DNA of 64,000 nt from SVTX01 sp045612105 (GCA_045612105.1 JAZKYL010000113.1:124001-188000); one strand, 5' to 3'. Counted from the stretch's first letter, positions 43,795 through 53,440 are shown. The notes: generated by a model from the letters alone, not told the origin. A program made the numbers and translations.

Positions 43795-46629
43795 TTACTT
43801 AACGAGAATTACAACGGTTGCAATACCTTCCTTATAGACCTTACTGCCCTTGAAGAAAAGTCTTTCGTCGATGCGAAGATCACATCCGTCGGTATCAACG
43901 TCAAGATATATCTCCGCGTTCTCGGGGATCTTTGTGCAGATATCGACCACGGGAGCGTTGGAACTGATTATCCAACCCGACTTATAGCCTTCGGGAAGTC
44001 TCTCTTCCTCAATGGTAGCAAAGACCGTATTAGCAGGCTCCTTGGTGATCTTATAGGTCTTACCGTCGATAGTTACACCGCAGGTAGCGTCGCCGCGGAA
44101 GCCGATAAGCTTACCTCTATTACTGAGGCGATACTGAAGCAGGTTCTTGCCCGTGTAGGTAATTTTATGTCCGTCGAGAGAGAACTCATCGAAATCAAGC
44201 TCCAGCGGAACCATAAGCTCATAGGTCTTGAGGAATTCTGCGTCTGCTTCTTCGTTTCTTCTGAAGCTACCGTCGGGCCAAAGCTCTCTCATAGTCTTGT
44301 AATGGCGGCAGAGAGAGTAGGTGCCGTTGGGGAACTGAGTTGCGAAAAATTCGGTCTTACGGGAGATTGTTTCGGGGGTGTCGATGGCATCCTTGCCACC
44401 GTATGCGCCGAGAGCTTTGAGTACATCGAAGAGTGTGGAGGGAGCGTCGCCCGACTCGCCTGATTGGTCGTCACGGAGACGGCAACCGATATAAGTGGCT
44501 CTGCCAAGTCCGTACTTGCGAGTAGCACCGATTACGAAATTGTTTGCGTTAGCTACCGCCTCGCCGCTGTTAAGAGTAACGTTATAAACTCTGTCGGGAA
44601 GCATATCGGTAGGTATCTTCATCTTGGGAATGTCCGAAAGAATGCCGGTGAAATTGACCTCATGAGCCGCGCCGCCCTCAAAAACGGTCTGGGCGGATTT
44701 AAGACCAAAGAGACGAAGCCATCTTGAGGGAATCTTGCCGTTTTCACCTGCAGATGGAGTTGCGTTCCATACAAGGTTACCGCCTCCGCGTACAAATTTC
44801 TCAAGAAGCTCGATAAATTTCTCATTGTAGAAAGGCTCAAATCCCACAACGATAGTGGAATAGGTTCCGATGCCAAGCTTCAGCTTGCCTTTTTCAACTG
44901 TTCCAAGGTTTACGATTCTGTCAGCAGGGCAATAGTTACAGTAGCAGTACTGAACCATCCAGCTTCCGAATCTTTCTTCGATCATAGTCAGATCCTTGGG
45001 GTAAACGTAAAGCACGTCGATAGCTCTGGGGCGTCCGTAGGTCAATATAGACTCTCGTGTTCCTCTGCCGCCTCCCGAGAAAGAAAGGGAAACGTTATTA
45101 AATCTCTTTCTTGCCTCAGTTGGGAATCCCCAAGCACCCCAGGATGCTACTTCATTTCTGTTAAGAGTGCCGAGAGATGCTGACATAGCTCCGCCGTAGT
45201 AGTTACGGTCAAACCATCCGCACTCACAGAAGTCGGTTCCGCCGTATGAAAAATAATCATTCCACTTAAAATAATCGTAGCATCCGGAGATAGCCTCACG
45301 AATAGTGCTGGAATATACGTAATCGGGTGAATAATCAAAGGTGCAGAAGCCTCTTCTCAGCGCATGATGGAATCTACCCTGACCGCGACCGGGTGCATAA
45401 TGGTCACAGGTGGGGGACTCCTGCCAGGTTGCGTGACCGAGGCAGAGGGGATCCCATCCCTCGTGCTTTGCGTAGGTATCTCTGATATAATCTCTTGCCT
45501 CACAGCACATACCGACTACCTGATCCTGGAGGGTCTCGAAATATACTCGACGCATACGGAAGGTACGGTAGAGGTCAGCCGCGCTGTTGCCTATGACGTG
45601 CTGAGTATGCGATCTTCCAAGATGCTCTCTGTCAGCAAGCATATCGTAGCCGAAATATATAAGAGCCTTATCAAAATCAGCAAAAAGGGGATCGACTGCT
45701 GCCAGCTTGCTCTGGAAATTTTCAGTCATATAGCGGGAGGGAATTTCATAAGGTCCAAAATGAGCAAATCCCCAGTCGAACTGAATGTGCATCTCGTCGG
45801 AGTAAAGCTCCATAAACTCAACGCCCTCGCGACGGTACATATCGATCACGTCGTGAACATACTCGGTCACTTCGGGGTGGAAGTAGTCCATCTCGGGAGT
45901 ATCCATATAGAAAATCGCGAAGATTCGGTTTCCGGGAAGGGAAGTTTTACCTTCTACTACCATATGCTTGTTTCCGAAATAGGTGCTGAGCTCGTAAGGC
46001 TCATTACTAATAGTACAAGTATAGTCGCTCTCGGGAATTTCCAAGATCGACTCGGGCTTAATAACAAGATAAGCAGTTCCGTTGTCCTCCTCTGTGTATG
46101 TGAAGAGTCGCGCATGGTTGAACTGAGGATATACGTGACCTTTGTTATTCGTCCAACGCTCTGAAAGAACACCGTTGAATTTGAAGCTGCCGTCAGCTTC
46201 TCTGATGCCCTCGGCAAAGAAGCGGTGCTGACCGCCAACACCCTTATCTTGCTTGAAGTTTCTTCCAAGATCAAGGGGGTTGGTAACACTTGCACCTATT
46301 CCAATGCCGTATTTTTCGGCATATTCCGAGACCTTCTTGGTACAATCGATAAACTCGGGATGAGTCAAATGAAGCTCACGTTCTCCACCGCCGAAGAAAT
46401 GATCGTGGAAGAATGTGATGATCTCTGACTTGCTTTTTTTGGCATTCTCGCAAACATCTTTCAAGGAAGAGCTTGCACCTGAGATCTGATTGTTTGCCAT
46501 TTTAGGAGTGTACTGCTCCTCGGGCGCGTTGGCATACGCTCTTAATTGGTCGTCCTCGGTAAGAACGATGCCTTGACGGCGAACCATCGCGTGAAGTGGC
46601 GGATTTTTCTTAAGTTTTGGTGTAGACAT
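43795..46629 (-). CDS. Large glycoside-hydrolase-like protein of unassigned family
   Basis: A 944-residue protein without a signal peptide. The N-terminal half looks like a TIM barrel (FFHDHFFGGGERELHLTHPEF, EFMELYSDEMHIQFDWGFAH with a candidate catalytic Glu/Asp, many Trp/Tyr/His). Around residues 630-720, a FVRGGGNLVWNATP segment resembles the amidotransferase-like domain of GH42/GH-A enzymes, and a beta-sandwich tail follows. I cannot place it in a named family. The frame extends to 46692, but the extension is palindromic leader; ATG 46629 with GAAAGGAGG is the start. It is a single gene behind a leader of about 240 nt. Confidence 0.8.
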   Translation of the reverse strand: MSTPKLKKNPPLHAMVRRQGIVLTEDDQLRAYANAPEEQYTPKMANNQISGASSSLKDVCENAKKSKSEIITFFHDHFFGGGERELHLTHPEFIDCTKKVSEYAEKYGIGIGASVTNPLDLGRNFKQDKGVGGQHRFFAEGIREADGSFKFNGVLSERWTNNKGHVYPQFNHARLFTYTEEDNGTAYLVIKPESILEIPESDYTCTISNEPYELSTYFGNKHMVVEGKTSLPGNRIFAIFYMDTPEMDYFHPEVTEYVHDVIDMYRREGVEFMELYSDEMHIQFDWGFAHFGPYEIPSRYMTENFQSKLAAVDPLFADFDKALIYFGYDMLADREHLGRSHTQHVIGNSAADLYRTFRMRRVYFETLQDQVVGMCCEARDYIRDTYAKHEGWDPLCLGHATWQESPTCDHYAPGRGQGRFHHALRRGFCTFDYSPDYVYSSTIREAISGCYDYFKWNDYFSYGGTDFCECGWFDRNYYGGAMSASLGTLNRNEVASWGAWGFPTEARKRFNNVSLSFSGGGRGTRESILTYGRPRAIDVLYVYPKDLTMIEERFGSWMVQYCYCNYCPADRIVNLGTVEKGKLKLGIGTYSTIVVGFEPFYNEKFIELLEKFVRGGGNLVWNATPSAGENGKIPSRWLRLFGLKSAQTVFEGGAAHEVNFTGILSDIPKMKIPTDMLPDRVYNVTLNSGEAVANANNFVIGATRKYGLGRATYIGCRLRDDQSGESGDAPSTLFDVLKALGAYGGKDAIDTPETISRKTEFFATQFPNGTYSLCRHYKTMRELWPDGSFRRNEEADAEFLKTYELMVPLELDFDEFSLDGHKITYTGKNLLQYRLSNRGKLIGFRGDATCGVTIDGKTYKITKEPANTVFATIEEERLPEGYKSGWIISSNAPVVDICTKIPENAEIYLDVDTDGCDLRIDERLFFKGSKVYKEGIATVVILVK

Positions 46630-46644
46630 AATAGCCTCCTTTCT

Positions 46645-46737
46645 GCCGCCGTCGGCGGCAAAAAATAGTGGATGGATTTTGCTTTTCGGCAAGATCCACG
46701 CGTAAACCTGCTTTTTATGCAGGCCTCACGCTGTCCT
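46645..46737 (-). promoter_or_regulatory. Hairpin leader element, diverged copy C (upstream of the 944-residue protein)
   Basis: Transcript order: GACAGCGTGAGG, a CCTGC/GCAGG hairpin, ACGCG, a GGATCTTGCC/GCAAAATCC imperfect hairpin, CATCCACTATTTTTT, then GCCGCCGTCGGCGGC next to GAAAGGAGG. Same order and spacing as copies A and B, with changed stems. Confidence 0.65.
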
Positions 46738-46870
46738 CCATTTTCAAGTATTTGGCGACGGGAATATAATTTGTCGCCTTAATCCGCTGGGGTCTTACCC
46801 CAAAATATTGACCTGCACTCTGACTTTTAGTTTTCATGAGCGTCGGCGCATGAGCTTTATTTGCTTATGC
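46738..46870 (-). other. Upstream half of the structured 5' leader
   Basis: Between the promoter and element C lie a GGGGTAAGACCCC hairpin, a GGCGAC/GTCGCC hairpin and a direct repeat of GCTCATG. I do not match it to a known riboswitch. With element C and a terminator for dpaB at 46982-47034, this accounts for the 405-bp gap between genes. Confidence 0.5.
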
Positions 46871-46877
46871 TGTGGCA

Positions 46878-46906
46878 ATTATATCACACAAAAAAAGATT
46901 TTGCAA
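46878..46906 (-). promoter_or_regulatory. Sigma-A promoter of the 944-residue protein gene
   Basis: On the minus strand TTGCAA, 17-bp spacer, TATAAT, about 240 nt ahead of the start codon. Confidence 0.7.
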
Positions 46907-46981
46907 TACTTTTGATGAATTTTTTTTGTATTTTTTTCACAGATTTAATTGTATCAGATCGCAATTAATTAACCAAATACA

Positions 46982-47034
46982 ACAAAAACGTCCTTAAAGC
47001 CGAATAATCACGGTATTAAGGACATTTTTGTTTT
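46982..47034 (-). terminator. Rho-independent terminator
   Basis: GTCCTTAA pairs with TTAAGGAC; GTTTTTGTTG follows on the minus strand. It ends the dpaAB operon. Confidence 0.85.
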
Positions 47035-47595
47035 TTAAAGAAAGAGCTTTCTTATTTGTTTTCCAAGTAACGCATTTTCAAGCGTTATCGGCAAAAGGGA
47101 AAAATCTGCAACGAGAGAATGCGGCTTTTTAATAGGATCATCCTGCTTCATCGGCACAAAATAAACGTTTTTTCTCGTCAAAAGTCTGCCGAGGTTTCCG
47201 AGGTTTGCCGACATAGCATCATTTGATGCAAGGGCAATTACCAGTGGGCGATCGCTTCGCAGATGTGCCTTTGCCGCCATACAAACGGGTGTATCTGTAA
47301 TACCGTTTGCAAGCTTGGCGAGAGTGTTTCCTGTACAGGGAGCTATAACTAATGCATCAAGGGATATTTTAGGACCAAGCGGCTCTGCATCCTCTATAGT
47401 GTTGATTATTCTTTTGCCGCACAACTTTTCAATTTTTGCTATCCACTCCTCGCTTTTTCCGAAACGGGTGTCGGTATTATAAGCGTTGTAGCTCATTATT
47501 GGAATTATATCGTCATATTTGCTTTTCAGTTCCGATAGCACCGCGAAAGACTCAGCAAAGGTGCAAAAGGAACCGCAAAATGCATAGCCTATCAT
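47035..47595 (-). CDS. dpaB: Dipicolinate synthase subunit B
   Basis: A 186-residue flavoprotein-fold subunit (SpoVFB). Seen: MIGYAFCGSFCTFAESFAVL, IAPCTGNTLAKLANGITDTP and APLG/ALASNDAMSANLGNLGRLL segments. With DpaA it makes dipicolinic acid, the calcium chelator of the spore core, in the mother cell. Its start overlaps the dpaA stop by 4 bp. Clear evidence for a spore former. Confidence 0.95.
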   Translation of the reverse strand: MIGYAFCGSFCTFAESFAVLSELKSKYDDIIPIMSYNAYNTDTRFGKSEEWIAKIEKLCGKRIINTIEDAEPLGPKISLDALVIAPCTGNTLAKLANGITDTPVCMAAKAHLRSDRPLVIALASNDAMSANLGNLGRLLTRKNVYFVPMKQDDPIKKPHSLVADFSLLPITLENALLGKQIRKLFL

Positions 47596-48491
47596 ATTTT
47601 ACTCCTTTCGAAAAGTATTTCGTAGATCGTTTCAAAAACGTATTTTCCGGCACTTATGGGCGAGTATTTTCCCGGCAATGACGGAGCAAATATCGTCTCC
47701 AGTCCCACGTCTCTTGCGGCAGTAAGATCAATTCCTCCCGGAGAGGATGCTATTTCAACGTAAAGCGGCTTATTTTTGACTTTTTTCAACACTTTTTCGG
47801 TAAATATCACATTTGGAACAGTGTTGAATATTACGTCGCAATTACTTGCCGCTTCGACAAGCTCGGTGCTATCCCCACCAAGACGTATTGCTTTAAATCC
47901 CATCAAGGACAGCTCGCAGAGAGTTTCGTCACGTCGAGCGCCTACCGTAACCTCAGCTCCAAGCTTGTCAAGCATATCTGCAAGCAGCGAGCCTATACGT
48001 CCGTAGCCTGTGACCAGAGCCTTCATACCTTTCACTGTTATTTCTGTATGTTCCATAGCGATCATCAAAGCCCCCTCGGCAGATGGGAGCGCGTTCTTCC
48101 TCTGTAGGCTCTCGTTCTTATAATAATCGTAAGCTTCAACTCCCAAAGCTTCGCACTGTCTCAAGGTCTCGAGAGGTATCATTCCACCGAGAAGAAAAGA
48201 CTTGCTTTTTGCAGTAAGTTTAACGATTTCCGAAAGCGTCACCTTTACGTTTTGCGCGGAAAGATGAATATTGTCTCTCGTTACGGGCAAGGGAAGTACA
48301 ACAACGTCGCATCCCTCAATCGCCTTTTCTACGCTCATACAATTTTCAGAGCCGTGCATTGCACTTCTGTTGTCACCAAGCGCAAAGATTCGTACGTCAG
48401 CCCCAGCGTTTATTAATTCGTTGACTATAACCGCCTGACGTTTATCTCCGCCAAGGACGGCAAATTTAAAACCTTTAAAATTTATCTCCAT
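47592..48491 (-). CDS. dpaA: Dipicolinate synthase subunit A
   Basis: A 299-residue Rossmann-fold protein (SpoVFA). Seen: FAVLGGDKRQAVIVNELI at the start, a second nucleotide-binding site LVTGYGRIGSLLADML, and VEIASSPGGIDL. It oxidises dihydrodipicolinate with DpaB. An upstream in-frame start at 48548 lacks support; AAAGAGG precedes the ATG at 48491. A sigma-K-like promoter lies upstream. Confidence 0.95.
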   Translation of the reverse strand: MEINFKGFKFAVLGGDKRQAVIVNELINAGADVRIFALGDNRSAMHGSENCMSVEKAIEGCDVVVLPLPVTRDNIHLSAQNVKVTLSEIVKLTAKSKSFLLGGMIPLETLRQCEALGVEAYDYYKNESLQRKNALPSAEGALMIAMEHTEITVKGMKALVTGYGRIGSLLADMLDKLGAEVTVGARRDETLCELSLMGFKAIRLGGDSTELVEAASNCDVIFNTVPNVIFTEKVLKKVKNKPLYVEIASSPGGIDLTAARDVGLETIFAPSLPGKYSPISAGKYVFETIYEILFERSKI

Positions 48492-48550
48492 AAATAATAC
48501 CTCTTTCGGTACTGTTGATCGGTTTAGGTCGTAGAAACACGACCTCATTC

Positions 48551-48578
48551 CATTCTATGCAGTAATGCGAATAATAGT
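48551..48578 (-). promoter_or_regulatory. Candidate sigma-K (mother-cell) promoter of dpaAB
   Basis: On the minus strand AC, 17-bp spacer, CATAGAATG, close to the AC / CATANNNTA pattern of sigma-K promoters. In Bacillus this operon is sigma-K controlled; the assignment here is by analogy. Confidence 0.4.
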
Positions 48579-48730
48579 GATAACTGTCGAAAGGGGGAAA
48601 GTGAAGAAATAATTTGTTCAAAAAGCGTTTTATTAACAAAATATTCAAACAAAAAGACATTGAATATGTTATAATTTAATCTGTAGTGTTATCACTTATA
48701 ATATTTAACAGTTTTTATACGGAGGTATTT

Positions 48731-50203
48731 ATGGCTGAACTTAAGATGCTTGCCATCGACCTTGGCGCTTCCAGCGGCAGAGGCATCGTAGGCGCTTTCG
48801 ACGGCAACAAGCTCACTCTTCGCGAAAATCACCGTTTTTCCAACGATCCCGTATTCGTAAACGGTAGATTCACCTGGGATATTCTCAGAATATTCTTTGA
48901 AATCAAGAACTCCATCACCAAGACCGTTATCGACGGCGACAACGTTTCCTCTATGGGTATCGACACTTGGGGCGTTGACTACGCTTTCATCGATAAAAAC
49001 GGCAGAATGATGGCTAACCCCACCCACTACCGTGATACAAGAACCGTAAATATCACCGATTACGTAAAGCAGTTCGTTTCTCCCGAGGAGATCTACAACG
49101 TTACGGGTATTCAGGCTATCGACTTCAACACTCTCAATCAGCTTGCCGCTGACCGCAGAGATGATCCCGAGATGCTTGCCCGCGCTGACAAGATGCTCTT
49201 TATCCCCGACCTGCTTAACTACTTCCTGACAGGTAAGATGGCAACAGAGTACACTATCGCGTCCACAGGTATGATCCTTGATGCGGCTAAGAGAGATTTT
49301 GCGTTTGATCTCACCGACAAGCTCGGCATTAACAAGAATCTTTTCGCTCCTTTGGTTCAGCCCTGCAATAATCTTGGCGCGCTTCTTCCTCAGATTAATG
49401 AAGAGGTTGGTAAGAACAATATCAAGGTAGTTAACGTTGCTTCTCACGATACCGCAAGCGCAGTTATCGCGGTTCCCGCAAAGAACAACGATTTCATCTA
49501 CATATCCAGCGGAACATGGTCGCTGATGGGTGCTGAGCTTCTTCAGCCTCTCATCAACGCTGAAACAAGAGGTGCTAACTACACCAACGAGGGCGGTGCT
49601 ATGGGTACTATACGCTTCCTCAAGAACATTATGGGTCTCTGGATCATTCAGGAGTCCAGAAGACAGTGGAGAAGAGAAGGTAACGAGTACTCCTTCGCGC
49701 AGATGGAGGCTTGGGCAAAGGAAGCAACTCCTTTTGCATCTCTCATCAATCCCGACCACGCTTCCTTTAATACCCCCGGCAATATGCCCGAGAAGATCAG
49801 AGAGTTCTGCCGCGAGACAGGCCAGCACGTTCCCGAGACCGTTGGCGAAGTCGTTCGTTGCATCTACGAGTCTCTCGCGCTGAAGTACAGATACACCGTT
49901 GAGACCATCGAGCGTCTTATGGGCAAAAACACCTCTATGATCAACGTCGTTGGCGGCGGTACCAAGGATAAGTTCCTCTCCCAGATGACCGCAGATGCTT
50001 GCGGAATCCCCGTTTGCGCAGGTCCCGAGGAGGCAACCGCTATCGGTAACCTTATGATGCAGGCGATCGCAGCAGGCGAGGTCAAGGATCTCAGCGAGGC
50101 AAGAGAAGTAGTTGCTAACTCCTTTGAGCTTAAGCACTACGAGCCCACTGCTGACAGAGCCGCTTGGGACGCAGCTTACGAAAAGTTCTGCAAGCTTCAG
50201 TAA
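48731..50203 (+). CDS. rhaB: Rhamnulokinase
   Basis: A 490-residue FGGY-family kinase that phosphorylates L-rhamnulose. Seen: LAIDLGASSGRGIVGAFDG, DTWGVDYAFID, TGIQAIDFNTLNQL, SSGTWSLMGAEL and VVGGGTKDKFLSQMTAD. These are the rhamnulokinase versions of FGGY motifs. GGAGG at 48721 sets the ATG at 48731. No rhaA or rhaD is in the window. It is followed by a PRPP synthetase 39 bp on. Confidence 0.93.
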   Translation: MAELKMLAIDLGASSGRGIVGAFDGNKLTLRENHRFSNDPVFVNGRFTWDILRIFFEIKNSITKTVIDGDNVSSMGIDTWGVDYAFIDKNGRMMANPTHYRDTRTVNITDYVKQFVSPEEIYNVTGIQAIDFNTLNQLAADRRDDPEMLARADKMLFIPDLLNYFLTGKMATEYTIASTGMILDAAKRDFAFDLTDKLGINKNLFAPLVQPCNNLGALLPQINEEVGKNNIKVVNVASHDTASAVIAVPAKNNDFIYISSGTWSLMGAELLQPLINAETRGANYTNEGGAMGTIRFLKNIMGLWIIQESRRQWRREGNEYSFAQMEAWAKEATPFASLINPDHASFNTPGNMPEKIREFCRETGQHVPETVGEVVRCIYESLALKYRYTVETIERLMGKNTSMINVVGGGTKDKFLSQMTADACGIPVCAGPEEATAIGNLMMQAIAAGEVKDLSEAREVVANSFELKHYEPTADRAAWDAAYEKFCKLQ

Positions 50204-50242
50204 TTAAACAATAAGATATAATCAATTTCGGAGGATTAAAAA

Positions 50243-51403
50243 ATGAAGGACGCACAGTTCGCCGAGCTCAGTGTTATCGGTATGAAGGGTTGCGAGGCTT
50301 TTGCCGAGCAGGTTGACAACTATCTTAAGGAATGGCGCAGACACACCAGCGAGGACACATATCTCGTTGAGGCGGTTTGCCCCAGATTCGGCACGGGTGA
50401 AGGTAAGGGTCTTATCCATCATTCCATGAGAGGTCAGGACGTTTACATCATCTGCGACGTATTCAACTACGGAGTTACCTACCGTATGTACGGTCAGACC
50501 GTACCTATGAGCCCCGATGACCATTACGCTGATCTTAAGAGAATCATTGCGGCTATCGCGGGTAAGGCAAGAAGAATTACAGTAATTATGCCTATGCTTT
50601 ACGAGGGTAGACAGCACAAGAAGTCTACAAGAGAGTCTCTTGACTGCGCAGTTATGCTCCAGGAGCTTGTTGCTATGGGTATTACCAACATCATTACCTT
50701 TGATGCTCACGACCCCAGAGTCTGCAACGCTATCCCGCTTCACGGATTTGACAATGTACGCCCCTCTTATCAGATGATAAAGGCACTTATCAAGGCGGTT
50801 CCCGATATCGTTATCGATAAGGAAAACCTTATGATGATCTCCCCCGACGAGGGAGCTATGGGCAGATGTATGTACTACTCCTCGGTTCTCGGAATCGATA
50901 TCGGTATGTTCTATAAGCGCCGTAACTACTCGGTAATCATCAACGGAAAGAACCCCATCGAGGCTCACGAATATCTCGGTCAGGACCTTACCGACAAGGA
51001 CGTTATCGTAGTTGACGATATGATATCCTCGGGTGAGTCTATGCTTGACGTTTGCTCTCAGCTCAAGGAGAGAGGAGCAAAGAGAATATTCGCATTCTCT
51101 ACCTTCGGTCTCTTTACCGACGGATTTGATAAGTTCGATAAGGCTTATGAGGACGGTATCATCTCCAAGGTATTTACCACCAACCTGGTTTACCGCCGCC
51201 CCGGTCTGCTTGAAAAGCCCTGGCACGTTGACGTTAATATGTGTAAGTACGTTTCTTACATCATTGACACTCTCAACCATGATGCCACCATCAGCGAGTT
51301 GCTTGACCCCGCTAAGAGAATCAACGCTATCGTTGCAAAGCACAAGTCAGAGATGGACGCTCACGGACAGATCAAGATATCCTTTGACGTTGAGGATAAG
51401 TAA
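50243..51403 (+). CDS. prs: Ribose-phosphate pyrophosphokinase, long variant
   Basis: A 386-residue PRPP synthetase, longer than the ~315 residues usual for Prs. Seen: YGRQHKKSTRESLDCAVMLQEL-type ATP-loop region (EGRQHKKSTRES), TFDAHDP, and a PRPP loop VVDDMISSGES in place of the common VDDMIDTGGT. It makes PRPP from ribose-5-phosphate and ATP for nucleotides and NAD. N- and C-terminal extensions (about 30 and 40 residues) account for the length. Strong codon bias suggests it is the main cellular enzyme. Confidence 0.9.
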   Translation: MKDAQFAELSVIGMKGCEAFAEQVDNYLKEWRRHTSEDTYLVEAVCPRFGTGEGKGLIHHSMRGQDVYIICDVFNYGVTYRMYGQTVPMSPDDHYADLKRIIAAIAGKARRITVIMPMLYEGRQHKKSTRESLDCAVMLQELVAMGITNIITFDAHDPRVCNAIPLHGFDNVRPSYQMIKALIKAVPDIVIDKENLMMISPDEGAMGRCMYYSSVLGIDIGMFYKRRNYSVIINGKNPIEAHEYLGQDLTDKDVIVVDDMISSGESMLDVCSQLKERGAKRIFAFSTFGLFTDGFDKFDKAYEDGIISKVFTTNLVYRRPGLLEKPWHVDVNMCKYVSYIIDTLNHDATISELLDPAKRINAIVAKHKSEMDAHGQIKISFDVEDK

Positions 51404-51416
51404 TATTGCGCATTTT

Positions 51417-51452
51417 AATATCCCGCGGAATTTTCTGCGGGATATTTTTACA
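51417..51452 (+). terminator. Rho-independent terminator
   Basis: AATATCCCGC pairs with GCGGGATATT around GGAATTTTCT, then TTTTACATC. It ends the rhaB-prs unit. Confidence 0.9.
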
Positions 51453-51538
51453 TCTTTTTTCAAAACAGTGACCTTTGCCTCAAAAACGGTACTATATTGG
51501 TGAAAGGCCTTTACAGCTATAAAGGGAGGTGAGTAAAA

Positions 51539-52099
51539 ATGGATGATAACAAAATAATCGAGCTATATTTTGCGCGAGACGAGAAAGCTATTTCCGAGAC
51601 CAAAGCCAAATACGGCAAGTACTGCCTGAAGATTGCGTGTAACGTGCTTGGAAACCGAGAGGATGCCGAGGAATGTGAAAACGATACCTATCTCGGTGTT
51701 TGGAATGCTATTCCACCAACAAGACCAAGCGTTTTTTCGGCATTTATCGGTAGAATAACCCGCAATATTTCCCTGAAAAAGCTACGCGCAAAAACCGCTG
51801 ACAAGAGACGGTGTAGCGAAGCTATTATTTCACTTGACGAGCTTGGCGAGTGCATTCCAGACGGGCAAGGCTTTGCCGACAGTCTTGAAGAAAGCGAGCT
51901 TGCAGAGATCATCAACTCATTTTTAGGCTCACTTAACGTGACCGAAAGAAGAGTTTTCGTTTGCAGATATTGGTACTGTGATTCTATTGCTGATATTTGC
52001 GAACAATTCGGCTTCGGTCAGAGTAAGGTCAAAATGATGCTTTTGAGAACAAGAGAAAGGCTTTTGACCTACTTGAAGGAAAGAGGTGTATTTATATGA
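51539..52099 (+). CDS. RNA polymerase sigma-70 family (ECF-type) sigma factor
   Basis: A 186-residue ECF-like sigma factor. Region 2 holds LKIACNVLGNREDAEECENDTYLGVW; region 4 holds LNVTERRVFVCRYWYCDSIADICEQFGFGQSKVKMML. GGGAGGTGAG precedes the ATG. Its stop overlaps the start of the next gene by 4 bp (ATGA), so both are translationally coupled, the usual arrangement of a sigma factor with its membrane-bound anti-sigma partner. Confidence 0.93.
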   Translation: MDDNKIIELYFARDEKAISETKAKYGKYCLKIACNVLGNREDAEECENDTYLGVWNAIPPTRPSVFSAFIGRITRNISLKKLRAKTADKRRCSEAIISLDELGECIPDGQGFADSLEESELAEIINSFLGSLNVTERRVFVCRYWYCDSIADICEQFGFGQSKVKMMLLRTRERLLTYLKERGVFI

Positions 52100-53403
52100 A
52101 GGAAAAAGAGTTCTTGCAGGACTCCATAGGTCTTATTGACGAAAAGTTTATAAAAGAAGCAAAGGATGAGCCGAAAAGAAAAGGCTTGCCTTGGATAAAA
52201 ATCGTAGCCATAGCCGCCTGCTTAGCCATTCTTGCGGCAATTCCCGTCGGATTTTTAGTCGCTAACCGCGACGAGGCTCCTACAGAGGGAACAGAGAACA
52301 CCGGCGAGAGCGAGGAGAGTACGGCGATCAACACCGATGTGCCATTCGACGAGGACGGCAGAGAGATATGGGTCGACAACCGCAAATATAAGGACGGAGT
52401 TGACGTCGGCGGAGAAGAGCAGGCTTACGGTTGGAAATGGGAGTATCTTGATATATACGAAAAGTATTGGCTTATCGATGCTATCGGTGAGGATGAACAA
52501 TATTACTATATGAGCACACAGATACCCGAAAATCTTTTGGGAGATTATCTTGGCGAGATGATCGCATACGGTTATGACGATTTCGGCGAGGGCGGAAGAC
52601 ATGAAATTAATTGTGTCGCTTATTCCATAAAGGGCGCGCCTGATAATGATGCCATAGCGGTCAAGCTTGACGGCACGGACAAATATATGACATATCGCCT
52701 CATTCGCAGAAATAATTATGTCCACCCAGCGACTCTCGGAGAGCTTATTTCAATGAAGGAGCTCTGCGAAACGCTGACATTTGCAAGCTTTTATTACGAC
52801 CATGATAATGACCCGTGGACTTCACCAATTAAATATGAATTAACGAAAGTACAAAACGATTATATATGGAATATACTTGCAGAAAAGTGTTGGAATGCCG
52901 AATCCCTCGATTACGACAGCTTCTACGGTTCCTACGAAATAGGCTTTAACGTTACAAGCATACCTCTTGGTTTGCAGAGTAAATCCATAAGCATATATTC
53001 TGACGGAGTTATAAGAACCAATATTATGGAATACGGCGATTGCTTCTTTATAGGCAAGGGGGTAGCAGAGGAAATCATCGAATATGTGCTCACCGACCCC
53101 AAGGAAGCTCCCGAAAGCACAAATAAATGGGTTGCGGGTACAATCACCGAGATAGGAGAGGATTATTTCAAGATAAACGATGCTCCAATGATGGAAAACG
53201 AGGAAGACGGCATTGAATTTACTGTAAAAACTACCGATATCAAGATTCTTCGCTATTTCAAATCAGGGATTCTGAAGGTTGGAGACACTGCTATCGTCAG
53301 ATACAACGGTAACATCTACGCAGATGATCCAACGACGATCGATAGCGCGTACAGCATCGATGAATGTCATATTTACGGTGGAGATGCGTACATTCCCGAA
53401 TAA
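52096..53403 (+). CDS. Membrane protein, probable anti-sigma partner
   Basis: A 435-residue single-pass protein. Residues 1-30 are cytoplasmic and charged (DSIGLIDEKFIKEA, a motif common in such anti-sigma-like proteins), residues ~33-54 form the membrane helix (IVAIAACLAILAAIPVGFLV), a Thr/Glu linker follows, then a large extracellular domain. The last ~90 residues (GTITEIGEDYFKIND to the end) look like an OB-type small beta domain. The extracellular part probably senses an envelope signal (inference). The overlap with the sigma gene is the main evidence for the role. Confidence 0.75.
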   Translation: MKEKEFLQDSIGLIDEKFIKEAKDEPKRKGLPWIKIVAIAACLAILAAIPVGFLVANRDEAPTEGTENTGESEESTAINTDVPFDEDGREIWVDNRKYKDGVDVGGEEQAYGWKWEYLDIYEKYWLIDAIGEDEQYYYMSTQIPENLLGDYLGEMIAYGYDDFGEGGRHEINCVAYSIKGAPDNDAIAVKLDGTDKYMTYRLIRRNNYVHPATLGELISMKELCETLTFASFYYDHDNDPWTSPIKYELTKVQNDYIWNILAEKCWNAESLDYDSFYGSYEIGFNVTSIPLGLQSKSISIYSDGVIRTNIMEYGDCFFIGKGVAEEIIEYVLTDPKEAPESTNKWVAGTITEIGEDYFKINDAPMMENEEDGIEFTVKTTDIKILRYFKSGILKVGDTAIVRYNGNIYADDPTTIDSAYSIDECHIYGGDAYIPE

Positions 53404-53407
53404 AATT

Positions 53408-53440
53408 AGCCTCCAAGCTTCGGTTTGGAGGCTTTTTCAA
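53408..53440 (+). terminator. Rho-independent terminator
   Basis: GCCTCCAAGC pairs with GTTTGGAGGC around TTCG, then TTTTTC. Confidence 0.92.

Noticed and set aside
48692..50137. 481-codon minus-strand open frame over rhaB
   Set aside because: Shadow of a strongly codon-biased gene with clear FGGY-kinase motifs.
50222..51343. 373-codon minus-strand open frame over prs
   Set aside because: Shadow of prs; no homology-like features.
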